Origin: Clostridium collagenovorans DSM 3089
GTDB lineage: Bacteria > Bacillota > Clostridia > Clostridiales > Clostridiaceae
DNA: 64,000 nt
Assembly (NCBI RefSeq): GCF_900130005.1
Contig: NZ_FQXP01000004.1
Span: 74,703-138,702 of the forward strand
Direction of reading: 5' to 3'
Both the position numbers and the translations under genes were made by a program. Below are positions 1 to 8,129 of the stretch, piece after piece. Every line of letters begins with the position of its first letter. Positions within the stretch are counted from its first letter, which is position 1. The notes below the pieces were generated by a model. The model was not told the origin of the DNA. It did not search any database and was given only the letters and a program-made list of their open reading frames with translations.

Positions 1-681
1 TTTGAATATGCAAATATGATTATTTATCATGGTGAAGAGGATTTAAATTGTAATTATAATGAAGTTCAAAAATTTATAGATAAATTAAAAAATGTAAATT
101 TAAGATTAGAGGTTAAGATTTCTAAGTGCGGACATAAGTCATTAACAGAGGAGTGGTATAATAGCTTCAAAAGTTGGATAGAAACAATAGATAAAGATAT
201 AATTTTAGAAACTAATAGATTGATATTAAGAAATTTTAAAGATGATGATTTAGATATATTATGTGAATATAGGAATGATATTAATTGTTCAAGATATCAA
301 TCATGGAGCAATACATCAAGAGAATATCTAAGAAACTTTATAAAAAATGAAAAAGTAAAAACATTAAATTCAAGTAGAATTCAATTAGCTATAGCTAATA
401 AGAATACAAAAGAACTTTTAGGCGATATATACATTGCTTTTAAAAACAAAACAATAACATTAGGATATACAATATCAACTAAAAATCAAAGAAGAGGATA
501 TGCTTATGAAATACTGCAAGGATCAATAGAATATCTCTTTAATATATTTCCCGAATATGAAATTGTATGTATGGTTCATCCAGAAAATAAAGCAAGTAAG
601 AATTTACTAAAGAAACTTGATTTTAAAAATGAAGGTTATGAAGAACAAATTAATAGCATAATTTACTCTATGAAAAGATAG
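1..681 (+). CDS. Alpha/beta-hydrolase–GNAT fusion protein, 5' end outside window
   Basis: The reading frame is open from base 1, so the gene starts before the window; an ATG at 16 lies inside it. The first 60 or so residues look like the end of an alpha/beta hydrolase: IIYHGEED resembles the strand and loop carrying the catalytic Asp, and KCGHKSL resembles the catalytic His segment. From about residue 68 (LETNRLILRNF) to the end the protein is a RimJ/RimL-type GNAT N-acetyltransferase, with an acetyl-CoA loop-like segment NQRRGYAYE and the usual HPENKASKNLLKKLDF element near the C-terminus. The two parts are in one frame with no stop between. The substrates are unknown. A perfect hairpin terminator follows. 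Confidence 0.7.
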   Translation, partial: FEYANMIIYHGEEDLNCNYNEVQKFIDKLKNVNLRLEVKISKCGHKSLTEEWYNSFKSWIETIDKDIILETNRLILRNFKDDDLDILCEYRNDINCSRYQSWSNTSREYLRNFIKNEKVKTLNSSRIQLAIANKNTKELLGDIYIAFKNKTITLGYTISTKNQRRGYAYEILQGSIEYLFNIFPEYEIVCMVHPENKASKNLLKKLDFKNEGYEEQINSIIYSMKR

Positions 682-747
682 TAGTATAAAGTGGTTTTTG
701 ATATGGTAAAAACAATAAAATATCTATATGAAATTAAATGTAAATCT

Positions 748-794
748 AAAAGTTATATAAGAGAATATATTATATAATCTCTTATATAACTTTT
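748..794. terminator. Bidirectional intrinsic terminator
   Basis: A perfect 17-bp inverted repeat (748-764 with 778-794, beginning AAAAGTTATATAAG) has A-runs and T-runs on its flanks. It sits between the convergent hydrolase–GNAT gene and the radical SAM gene and can serve both. Confidence 0.85.
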
Positions 795-873
795 AAATTA
801 AGTATATTCTATATTTAATTTAAATAAGTCTATGAGAAATTTACCGTTGTAAGTTTAAACATTAGAAGTACAC

Positions 874-2283
874 TTATTTACTTAGTACAGCAGTTTTTTT
901 ATAATTTTGGTAATGCTCTACATAATGGGGATTGCACTCCCATAGTTCATCAGCTTTTACTTTCCATTTACATGAATAAGCCTTACACTTTGAACAAAGA
1001 TTTTCTACAGATTCTGGTGATTGCAAGTCAGTTGATTTTGCACCTGTTTCTTTTACCATCCTCTCTAAAATTTCAGGGTTTTCTAACATAGGGCAAGGAC
1101 GTAGATGATTAGAATTAAAAGGTTGATTATTGTGATAAGCCATAAATAATGGCTGCTTTAATGCTTCTAATAAGGTTACATCCTTAATGTTGGCACTGGA
1201 GTAATGAATAAACACGCAAGGTTCTACATCACCATTAGCATTTATATGAAGATAATTCCTACCACCAGCAATACAACCACCTACAAATTCACCATCATTT
1301 TGAAAATCCATTACAAATATAGGTTTTCCACCTTCGTTACCACGAATTTCACGTATTCTGTGGTACATATATTCACGTTGATCTATAGTTGGAATTAAGT
1401 CTACATTAGCAGAGCTTCCTACAGGCATATAATTAAAATACCAACTAAAGCGGCAACCTTTATCAATAATCATATCTAAAAATTCATCAGAAGTTACAGT
1501 TTCAACGTTAGCTCTAGTATAACAAATAGAAGTACCAAAGATTAATCCATGTTTTTTGAGCTTGTCCATAGCGTCTAGAACCTTTTTAAATATACCATTA
1601 CCTCTACGTCCATCATTTACTTCTTCAAAGCCTTCTAAGCTAATAGATAAAGATAAATTACCTACTCTAACTATTTCTTCACAGAAATCATCATCAACTA
1701 AGGTACCGTTTGTAAAGGCATGAAAAGCACATTCTTTATGTTTTTCACATAAACGTATAATATCTTCCTTACATAAAAGTGGCTCACCACCAGTGTACAT
1801 ATAAAAATATATTCCTAATTTCTTGCCTTGAGTTATTATGTCATCCAATAATTCATAAGATAATCTTAAGTTATGACCATATTCAGCTGCCCAACATCCC
1901 TTACACTTTAAGTTACAAGCACTTGTAGGATCTAATAATATAACCCAGGGAATATTACAGTGATGTTCTTCTCTTTTTTCTCTAATAGTTTTGGTACCAA
2001 TATAAGAGGCTTGAAACCCTAAATTAAGAGCAGTAACTTTAGCTACATTAGGATGAAGCTCATCTAGAAGCTTATTAACATATTGCATCCATTTGCAGTT
2101 TTCATTTTCAATAGTTTTTCTAGTGTTTTCATAACTTTCCTTTAAGAATATATCACCAGCTATTTTTTCAGTGATATCCACAAGCTTTAATAAGTTTTTT
2201 TGTCTGTCTTTATTTATATATTTTAGTACACCATCAATTCCCTTACTAAGAGCTAATCTTTCCATTTTAGTTGTAATTGTCAT
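874..2283 (-). CDS. Radical SAM/SPASM-type iron-sulfur protein
   Basis: The 469-residue protein has the radical SAM motif CNLKCKGC with cysteines at residues 123, 127 and 130, which would bind a [4Fe-4S] cluster for cleaving S-adenosylmethionine. A TGGEPLL element follows about 40 residues later. The C-terminal part has a further set of cysteines (GGC, VEPC, RPCP, CSKCKAYSC, WEC) like SPASM or related auxiliary-cluster domains. An N-terminal stretch of about 110 residues precedes the SAM barrel and is of unknown role. The gene starts 21 bases after the MntP-like gene, with its own AAGGGGG site, so the two are probably one operon. No peptide substrate gene is visible nearby, so the substrate is unknown. 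Confidence 0.8.
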   Translation of the reverse strand: MTITTKMERLALSKGIDGVLKYINKDRQKNLLKLVDITEKIAGDIFLKESYENTRKTIENENCKWMQYVNKLLDELHPNVAKVTALNLGFQASYIGTKTIREKREEHHCNIPWVILLDPTSACNLKCKGCWAAEYGHNLRLSYELLDDIITQGKKLGIYFYMYTGGEPLLCKEDIIRLCEKHKECAFHAFTNGTLVDDDFCEEIVRVGNLSLSISLEGFEEVNDGRRGNGIFKKVLDAMDKLKKHGLIFGTSICYTRANVETVTSDEFLDMIIDKGCRFSWYFNYMPVGSSANVDLIPTIDQREYMYHRIREIRGNEGGKPIFVMDFQNDGEFVGGCIAGGRNYLHINANGDVEPCVFIHYSSANIKDVTLLEALKQPLFMAYHNNQPFNSNHLRPCPMLENPEILERMVKETGAKSTDLQSPESVENLCSKCKAYSCKWKVKADELWECNPHYVEHYQNYKKTAVLSK

Positions 2284-2304
2284 AGGCTATACCCCCTTGT
2301 AAAT

Positions 2305-2868
2305 TTATAATATAATTTTAAATGCAGTTACACTTAGTAAAATACCACCTAATAAGCAAAGCTTTTTACTATAGTAAAATCCATTCCAATATCCATACCA
2401 TAATCCTAAAATTGCAGCTAAAGTTGAACAAATTAAAACACATAAAATATCATAGACTGTATCAGGATTGAAATAATAAATGCCCATACCAATAATAAAG
2501 GCTTCTAAACTTGTACGAATGGCTATAATGGTACAGGTTTTTAAAGAAATGGCTTCTTGCCTTTTTTCTTCAAAATTTATTTCAGAGAATATCCTATGCA
2601 ACATTTTAAACCCTAAAACAAATAAAGATGCAAAGGCTAAATATTTATAAATCTCACTTATAATAGTCATAGAAGTTAATTCTTCTATTATTAGAGATAG
2701 TCCAATACCTAGAACAACCATAAGAATTTGTACCAATCCAAAGATAAGTCCCATAAGAGTGGTTTTTGTATTTTTCAAGTTAACTTGTGTAGCACCCATT
2801 TTTAAAGTTGTATGAAACACATGAATAGATAATCCAATGGAAGCAAGTAATACAGTTAATATATTCAA
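2305..2868 (-). CDS. MntP-like (manganese efflux family) membrane protein
   Basis: This 187-residue protein has about six hydrophobic segments and the two-fold layout of MntP/DUF204 manganese exporters. The first-helix LSIHVFHTTLKMG segment aligns with the family LSMDAFAVSI.KG, and RTSLEAFIIGMGI aligns with the second-half ATSIDALAVGIG. The acidic Asp of the first motif is His here and that of the second motif is Glu, so the metal site is altered and manganese specificity is doubtful. The start is TTG, seven bases after GGTGG. The gene lies between a TetR regulator and a radical SAM gene on the same strand. The family assignment is an inference from motif layout. Confidence 0.55.
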   Translation of the reverse strand: MNILTVLLASIGLSIHVFHTTLKMGATQVNLKNTKTTLMGLIFGLVQILMVVLGIGLSLIIEELTSMTIISEIYKYLAFASLFVLGFKMLHRIFSEINFEEKRQEAISLKTCTIIAIRTSLEAFIIGMGIYYFNPDTVYDILCVLICSTLAAILGLWYGYWNGFYYSKKLCLLGGILLSVTAFKIIL

Positions 2869-2924
2869 ATCTTTACCACCTTTAAAAATAATTAATTATT
2901 ATTATAAATAACTTTACTTAAATA

Positions 2925-2961
2925 TAAAAAAAAAGACTGAATCTTAGAATATCCAATCTTT
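2925..2961 (-). terminator. Terminator of the tetR gene
   Basis: Read on the minus strand, an 11-bp stem (2951-2961 with 2932-2942, counting two G-U pairs) with an 8-base loop is followed by about nine T residues. It lies 80 bases after the tetR stop, so the downstream MntP-like gene probably has its own promoter. Confidence 0.75.
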
Positions 2962-3040
2962 GTTAATTGTTATTTAAATATATACAAAACAATAGAAATG
3001 TAGTTTTAATATTACAAATATAAGCTTTTGTATATTCTTT

Positions 3041-3604
3041 TTAATGTTTTTTTATAAAGTCATCTACAGATTTAGAAGCAAGGTCTAAGTATATGTTAGC
3101 CACTTCTTTAGCAGGGACTCTCATTCCATCTTCAATCCAGCTTATAATAATAAAGGTAATTCCATTAGCATAGTATTTTGATAAGTTCTCAGGAGTAATT
3201 AAAATGCTATGAATTTTACTTTCATCTAAGTTGAACTTGAAAATATTTAATAATAATTCATAGAATGTTTTATATAAGATACCCTCAAAGGAATTTTGAC
3301 CTTTAATTCTTATGGCTTTAATATAAAATTCCTTATCTTGCTCCATTTTCGCAAGCATTAAAAGAATAGCTTCTTGTATCATATTTTCCTCTATTAGGGT
3401 CTTAATGTGAGTAATGATGTCATTATAGAAAATCCATTCTATTAACTCATATTTATCAGAGAAATGATTATAAAAAGTAGGGCGAATAAGTCCAACTGCA
3501 TCTGTTATATTTTTTATTGTTATTTTTTCAAAGGCAATGTGTTGCATAAGTTGTTTTAGACTTTCTGCCAAGAGTTTATTCGTAGTTTCTTTTTTATTCT
3601 CCAT
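3041..3604 (-). CDS. TetR/AcrR family transcriptional regulator
   Basis: The 187-residue protein has an N-terminal helix-turn-helix typical of TetR repressors: residues 20-60 include FEKITIKNITDAVGL and then RPTFYNHFSDKYELIEW, the conserved recognition helix and YxHF element. The rest is an all-helical ligand-binding part with no recognised ligand. It is encoded upstream of, and on the same strand as, the MntP-like and radical SAM genes, so it may repress them, itself, or both. A palindrome overlaps its own -10 region. ATG start with a GAGGAG site. Confidence 0.85.
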   Translation of the reverse strand: MENKKETTNKLLAESLKQLMQHIAFEKITIKNITDAVGLIRPTFYNHFSDKYELIEWIFYNDIITHIKTLIEENMIQEAILLMLAKMEQDKEFYIKAIRIKGQNSFEGILYKTFYELLLNIFKFNLDESKIHSILITPENLSKYYANGITFIIISWIEDGMRVPAKEVANIYLDLASKSVDDFIKKH

Positions 3605-3647
3605 AATCTTCTCCTCGCTAGTAATAAGTAATATATAAGGTTTAATT

Positions 3648-3682
3648 CATATTCTACATATGCTCTAATATCTAAATTTCAA
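3648..3682 (-). promoter_or_regulatory. Candidate tetR promoter with overlapping palindrome
   Basis: On the minus strand TTGAAA (3682-3677) is followed after 16 bases by TATGTA (3660-3655). A 15-bp interrupted palindrome, CATATTCTACATATG at 3648-3662, covers the -10 element and would be a natural autoregulatory operator. The rest of the 288-base gap to 3893 shows no other clear feature. Confidence 0.45.
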
Positions 3683-3892
3683 CTATAAGAATAACTAAAT
3701 TTAAATATAGTACATGTTATTTATTAGAAAAAATATATATTTAAATTATATTATAGAACATTTTAAAGAAAAATGAAATGAACATATAAATAAGTTATAA
3801 TTAACTAAGACATACTATAATTATAGGTTTATTCAAAATTTATTAGGAAGATTAAATATGAACTTAAATAGTTTTAAGGGAGTAGGATATTT

Positions 3893-4507
3893 ATGGATAT
3901 ATATACAATAGGACATTCAAACTATCCTATGGAAAGATTAATAGATATGCTAAGACACCATAATATTAATTGCGTTGTAGATATTAGAGGAACACCTTAT
4001 TCTAAATATAATGTGCAATATGATAGGGAAGACTTTAGAGAAACTTTAATAAGGTTAGGATTTACTTATATTTATATGGGAAAAGAATTTGCAGCTAATA
4101 GAATAAATAAGGTTTCTTACAATAGTGAAGGTTATTCAGATTTTGAAAAGGTAGTTAAGGAAGAGGATTTTTTAAATGGAATCGAAAGGCTTAAGATTGG
4201 ATGTGAAAAGGGATATAAAATAGCAATTTTAGCAGCTATGCAAGATCCTATACGATGTCATAGAGCCATATTAATGGGAAAGCCTTTAATAGAAAATGGT
4301 TTTAATGTGAGGCATATTTTACATGATTATTCTTTAGGTACACAGGAAGATATTGAGAAAAGTTTGCTTGATAAATATTTTAGTACAAGAGGTCAGATTA
4401 CAATAGATACTTTATTAGGTACAGAAAAAACTAAAGAGGATATGATTAGAGAAGGTTATAGGTTGGCTAATAAAGAAATAGGATATAGGGTGGAAAGGTT
4501 AAAATAA
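3893..4507 (+). CDS. DUF488 family protein
   Basis: The 204-residue protein matches the DUF488 family. It has the N-terminal TIGHSNYPMERLIDML segment, VVDIRGTPYSKYN, the short YMGKEF element, and the later LAAMQDPIRCHRAILMG motif, where family members usually have Cys before two residues and CHR. Here that first Cys position is Ala-Ala-Met rather than the usual Cys-Ala/Glu, so a catalytic pair may be incomplete. DUF488 members have no firmly established biochemical role. The gene has its own AAGGGAG site ten bases before the ATG and stands alone upstream of the T-box leader. Confidence 0.75.
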   Translation: MDIYTIGHSNYPMERLIDMLRHHNINCVVDIRGTPYSKYNVQYDREDFRETLIRLGFTYIYMGKEFAANRINKVSYNSEGYSDFEKVVKEEDFLNGIERLKIGCEKGYKIAILAAMQDPIRCHRAILMGKPLIENGFNVRHILHDYSLGTQEDIEKSLLDKYFSTRGQITIDTLLGTEKTKEDMIREGYRLANKEIGYRVERLK

Positions 4508-4588
4508 ATTTTAACAAATTCATGTTTACAATTAATTAATGTAAAGTTATAATGTTAATATTAATGTAATTTAATATTATAAGTGTTG

Positions 4589-4830
4589 AAGGAGAAGAGT
4601 ATATAGATAATTAACTTAAAGAGATCTAGGGATGGTGGAAGCCTAGAAGTTAGTGCTATAGAAGGAAGCTCTGGAGCTAGGGACTGAAAACTAATTTGTA
4701 GAGTAAGTCTTTGGGATTCTCCCCTTAAAGAGAAATTAAGAGGGTTAAAGGTAGTATATCTTTAATCAATTTAGGTGGTAACGCGGAAGTAGCCTTTCGT
4801 CCTAATTTTATAGGATGAAGGGTTTTTTTA
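4589..4830 (+). promoter_or_regulatory. T-box leader controlling gltX (tRNA-Glu)
   Basis: The 5' leader shows T-box landmarks: a stem I region with GGTGGAAGCC, a likely specifier GAA (4686-4688, Glu codon), a GAGTAA element just after it, and the T-box core TTAGGTGGTAACGCGG at about 4770-4785. The TGGT of the core would pair with an ACCA tRNA end. An attenuator hairpin follows. Uncharged tRNA-Glu binding should favour the antiterminator and let gltX be transcribed. The specifier assignment is inferred from position and from the downstream gene. Confidence 0.9.
4793..4829 (+). terminator. T-box attenuator terminator
   Basis: A 12-bp stem (4793-4804 with 4811-4822, two G-U pairs) with a 6-base loop is followed by seven T residues. 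Its 5' part overlaps sequence needed for the T-box antiterminator, as expected for a switch. Confidence 0.9.
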
Positions 4831-4860
4831 TTAAAAAAAATTAGAAAGGATGATAATAAA

Positions 4861-6522
4861 ATGAGTTTAGAGAAATTAGCAGATTTGATATTTCCTAATG
4901 TAGATAAAACTATGGATTATTACATGGAAAAATATCCACAAAGAAACTTAAAAGAAGATGCAGTGGTTGTTAGATATGCACCATCTCCTACTGGGTTCCA
5001 ACATATTGGAGGAGTTTTTGCAGCTTTAATAAATGAAAGATTAGCAAGCCAAAGTGAAGGTGTTTTCTATTTAAGAATAGAGGATACAGATCAAAAGAGA
5101 GAAGTTCCAGGTGCTATTGAAGATACAATAGAAACAATGCACAATTTTGGAATGGACTTTAATGAAGGTATGACTGGAAATGACACTTTTAAAGGTGAAT
5201 ATGGTCCATATAGACAAAGTCAAAGATTTGAAATATATAATGCCTTTGCTAAGGATTTAATAAGAAAAGGTTTAGCTTACCCATGTTTCTGTACACCAGA
5301 AGAATTAGCTGAACTTAGAGAAAGACAAACAGCTGAGAAAATAACACCAGGATACTATGGTGAATATGCAAAATATAGAAATTTAACAGCTGAAGAAGCA
5401 ATAGAAAAAATACAAAATGGAGAAAAATATATTTTAAGATTTAGATCTCCAGGAAATCCTGAAAATAGAGTAGAAGCTCATGACTTAATAAAGGGTGATG
5501 TAAGTTTCCCAGAAAATAATCAAGATATAGTTATAATAAAAGGTGATGGTCTTCCAACATATCACTTTGCACATGCAGTAGACGATACATTAATGAGAAC
5601 TACTCATGTTATAAGAGGAGAAGAATGGTTATCATCACTTCCAATACATTTACAATTATTTGATGTTTTAGGATTTAAGAGACCAAACTTTGCTCATATT
5701 CCAACTATAATGAAAAATGATAATGGTTCTAAAAGAAAATTATCTAAGAGAAAAGATGCAGAAGCAGCTGTTTCTTATTATAAAGAAGTTGGATATCCAA
5801 CAGCTTCAGTTATAGAGTATTTATTAAATATTATAAACTCAAACTTTGAAGAGTGGAGAGCTGAAAACCCAACTGCTGATTACCATGATTTCAAAATATC
5901 TTTAGATAACATGAGTAAAAGTGGTGCTTTATTTGACATGGTTAAGTTAAATGATGTAAGTAAAGAAGTAATATGTAAGATGAAAGCTGAAGATGTATAC
6001 AATCAATACATAGTTTGGGCTAAAGAATTTGATAAAGAAATGTTTGATTTAGTAACAGCTAATGAAGTTATGGCTAAAGAAATCTTTAATATAGATAAAG
6101 AAGGTCCTAAGCCAAGAAAAGACTTTGCTAAATGGGATGAAGTTAAAGCAAAAATCTTCTATTTCTTTGATGAGTTATTTGATAAGGAAACAGCTGAGCA
6201 AGTTGAATTACCAAAAACTTTATCTTTAGAAAATGCAAAATCTATAATTGAGGTTTATGCAAAGGAAGTTAACTTTAATGTAGATAGTCAAGAAGCTTGG
6301 TTTGAGGACTTAAAGAGAATAGCTTTAGATCTTGGTTATTGTGCAAATAAAAAAGAATACAAAGCTAATCCTGATAGTTACAAAGGAATGGTATCAGATG
6401 TTGCAGGTGCAGTAAGAGCTGCAGTAGCTCATAGAAGCAATACTCCAGATCTTTATACTATTTTTACAATCTTAGGTGAAGAAAAAACAAGAGAAAGATT
6501 TGAGAAGTTTTTGAAGTTATAA
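4861..6522 (+). CDS. gltX: Glutamyl-tRNA synthetase
   Basis: This class I aminoacyl-tRNA synthetase attaches glutamate to tRNA-Glu in the cytoplasm. The 553-residue protein has VRYAPSPTGFQHIGG around residue 48 (HIGH signature), FRSPGNPENRVEAHDLIKG, RGEEWLSSLPIH and a KLSKRKDAE motif near residue 295 (KMSKS signature). About 37 residues precede the APSPTG core, a longer N-terminus than in E. coli-type enzymes. The upstream T-box with a probable GAA specifier supports the Glu assignment. The start ATG follows GAAAGGATG at close spacing. Confidence 0.95.
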   Translation: MSLEKLADLIFPNVDKTMDYYMEKYPQRNLKEDAVVVRYAPSPTGFQHIGGVFAALINERLASQSEGVFYLRIEDTDQKREVPGAIEDTIETMHNFGMDFNEGMTGNDTFKGEYGPYRQSQRFEIYNAFAKDLIRKGLAYPCFCTPEELAELRERQTAEKITPGYYGEYAKYRNLTAEEAIEKIQNGEKYILRFRSPGNPENRVEAHDLIKGDVSFPENNQDIVIIKGDGLPTYHFAHAVDDTLMRTTHVIRGEEWLSSLPIHLQLFDVLGFKRPNFAHIPTIMKNDNGSKRKLSKRKDAEAAVSYYKEVGYPTASVIEYLLNIINSNFEEWRAENPTADYHDFKISLDNMSKSGALFDMVKLNDVSKEVICKMKAEDVYNQYIVWAKEFDKEMFDLVTANEVMAKEIFNIDKEGPKPRKDFAKWDEVKAKIFYFFDELFDKETAEQVELPKTLSLENAKSIIEVYAKEVNFNVDSQEAWFEDLKRIALDLGYCANKKEYKANPDSYKGMVSDVAGAVRAAVAHRSNTPDLYTIFTILGEEKTRERFEKFLKL

Positions 6523-6530
6523 TTTAAATA

Positions 6531-6576
6531 AAAAGGGGCTGTTGAAGCAACATATGTTACTTCAATAGTCCCTTTT
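6531..6576. terminator. Bidirectional terminator after gltX
   Basis: A 17-bp inverted repeat (6531-6547 with 6560-6576, two G-U pairs) has A-run and T-run flanks and a 12-base loop. It lies between convergent gltX and the hemolysin III gene. Confidence 0.85.
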
Positions 6577-6653
6577 CTCTTATAATAGATTATTTAAATA
6601 AAAATTTCTAAACTATTTAGTTATAAAAAATTACTTAAAAAGATAAGGTGAAG

Positions 6654-7301
6654 CTACAATAAATAAGTGTACACACATATAAAGTGACTTAAGCTCCCAA
6701 GTAAAATAAATATGTGAAAAATCTCGTGAAATCCGAAACTACCTATTTGAAGTTTCTTTGGCTTAACTCCATATATGATTCCACCTATTGTATAAAAAAC
6801 TCCTCCCAAAACAAGTAACATCATAGGAACAGGTGTTAATGTATGAGACAAAGGTTTTATAACGAATAAGGCACTCCAACCCATTATTATATAAAGTGAA
6901 GTTTGTAGCCATCTAGGACAGTTAAACCAACACATTTTAAATATTATGCCGCCTAAAGCAACCAATATCATAATAGTAAAGAAAACTTTTCCCATAGTTC
7001 CATCTAGTGCTATTAAGCAAAAAGGAGCATAAGAACCTGCAATAAGTATAAATATCATGGAATGATCTAATCTTCTAAAGGCCTTTATAATTTTATCAGT
7101 GGATATAACAGCATGATAAGTAGCTGAAACAGTATATAAAAGTATCATACTTACACCAAAAATAATTACTGAAACCAAGCCTATAGTTGAAATATTTACA
7201 GAAATACCCTTAATTATCATAGCAATAAGGGCAACAATGGCTAATATAGCACCCATAAAATGAGTCAAGCTATTCATAGGTTCTCTAAAATATTTATCCA
7301 A
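6654..7301 (-). CDS. Hemolysin III / PAQR family membrane protein
   Basis: This 215-residue protein belongs to the hemolysin III (YqfA/TrhA-like) branch of the PAQR family, with seven predicted membrane helices. Family residues are present: NSLTHF near the N-terminus, SATYHA, the RRLDHSMIFILIAGSYAP segment, and the C-terminal FHEIFHIFILLGSLSHF histidines that may hold a metal. The family name comes from a hemolytic Bacillus cereus protein, and toxicity should not be assumed here. The best start is TTG at 7301, eight bases after GAGG; a GTG at 7310 would overlap that site. The gene appears to be monocistronic. Confidence 0.85.
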   Translation of the reverse strand: MDKYFREPMNSLTHFMGAILAIVALIAMIIKGISVNISTIGLVSVIIFGVSMILLYTVSATYHAVISTDKIIKAFRRLDHSMIFILIAGSYAPFCLIALDGTMGKVFFTIMILVALGGIIFKMCWFNCPRWLQTSLYIIMGWSALFVIKPLSHTLTPVPMMLLVLGGVFYTIGGIIYGVKPKKLQIGSFGFHEIFHIFILLGSLSHFICVYTYLL

Positions 7302-7440
7302 ATTTATCACCTCTTAGCTTTGATACGTAGTTTTAAAAACTATGTAATATTATATGACTATTATCCATTTAAGTTACAACATAGTCAAAGTTTATATTAT
7401 GGAGTTTTTAGCAAAATATAAGTGTTTTTTGTGGTTTATC

Positions 7441-7469
7441 TTGAAATATCTAGGTAATACTATTATTAT
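7441..7469 (+). promoter_or_regulatory. Sigma-A-type promoter for the DUF1836 operon
   Basis: TTGAAA at 7441-7446 and TATTAT at 7464-7469 are separated by 17 bases, 50 bases before the DUF1836 start. Confidence 0.6.
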
Positions 7470-7519
7470 TAAATATATATGTTTTATTAAGTAGTTTATA
7501 AAACTACATGGAGGTATCT

Positions 7520-8104
7520 ATGGATTTAAATGTACTACAAGAGAAATTTGATAAGTTAAATTTAGAAGATAAAATTGTTTTAGAAGATATTCCGGATATT
7601 GATTTATATATGGATCAAGTAATACAATTATTTGAAAATAAATTAGGTAATTCAAAAAGAAGTGAAGAAGATAAGATTTTAACTAAGACAATGATAAACA
7701 ATTATGCTAAGGGTAAGCTTTTAATGAATGTGAAAAATAAGAAGTATAGTAAAGAACACCTTATTCTTATGAGTGTAATATATAATTTAAAAAAGAGTTT
7801 ATCTATAAATGATATAAAAACTACCTTAGACAAAATAGTTACTACCTTAGATAATGAGGAAGAATATCCACTTAGAGAATTTTATAAAGCTTATTTACAG
7901 CAGTATGATGAGGATGTAAAATATGCTGAAAAAACTATCATGGATAAGTTTTCAAATATAGAGAAGAAAGTAAATTCGGAGGAGAAGCTTTCAGGAGAGT
8001 TTGAGGAAAACTTTTTACTTTTATGTTCTCTTGTTAATATGAGCAACATTTATAAGAGAATGAGTGAAGAGCTTATAGATGATTACTTCATAAAAATTAA
8101 GTAG
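7520..8104 (+). CDS. DUF1836 family protein
   Basis: The 194-residue soluble protein matches DUF1836: the segment DIPDIDLYMDQVIQLFE near the N-terminus, ILTKTMINNYAKGKLL, and KKYSKEHLILMSVIYNLKKSLSINDIK are characteristic. The arrangement resembles a MerR-like or other helix-turn-helix fold, so DNA binding is possible but not shown. The ATG at 7508 overlaps the GGAGG site (7510-7514); the ATG at 7520, five bases beyond that site, is the better start. The gene is 25 bases upstream of the ABC-class ATPase gene and probably co-transcribed with it. Confidence 0.75.
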   Translation: MDLNVLQEKFDKLNLEDKIVLEDIPDIDLYMDQVIQLFENKLGNSKRSEEDKILTKTMINNYAKGKLLMNVKNKKYSKEHLILMSVIYNLKKSLSINDIKTTLDKIVTTLDNEEEYPLREFYKAYLQQYDEDVKYAEKTIMDKFSNIEKKVNSEEKLSGEFEENFLLLCSLVNMSNIYKRMSEELIDDYFIKIK

Positions 8105-8129
8105 AAATTTATAAGGAGTGTTATTAAAA

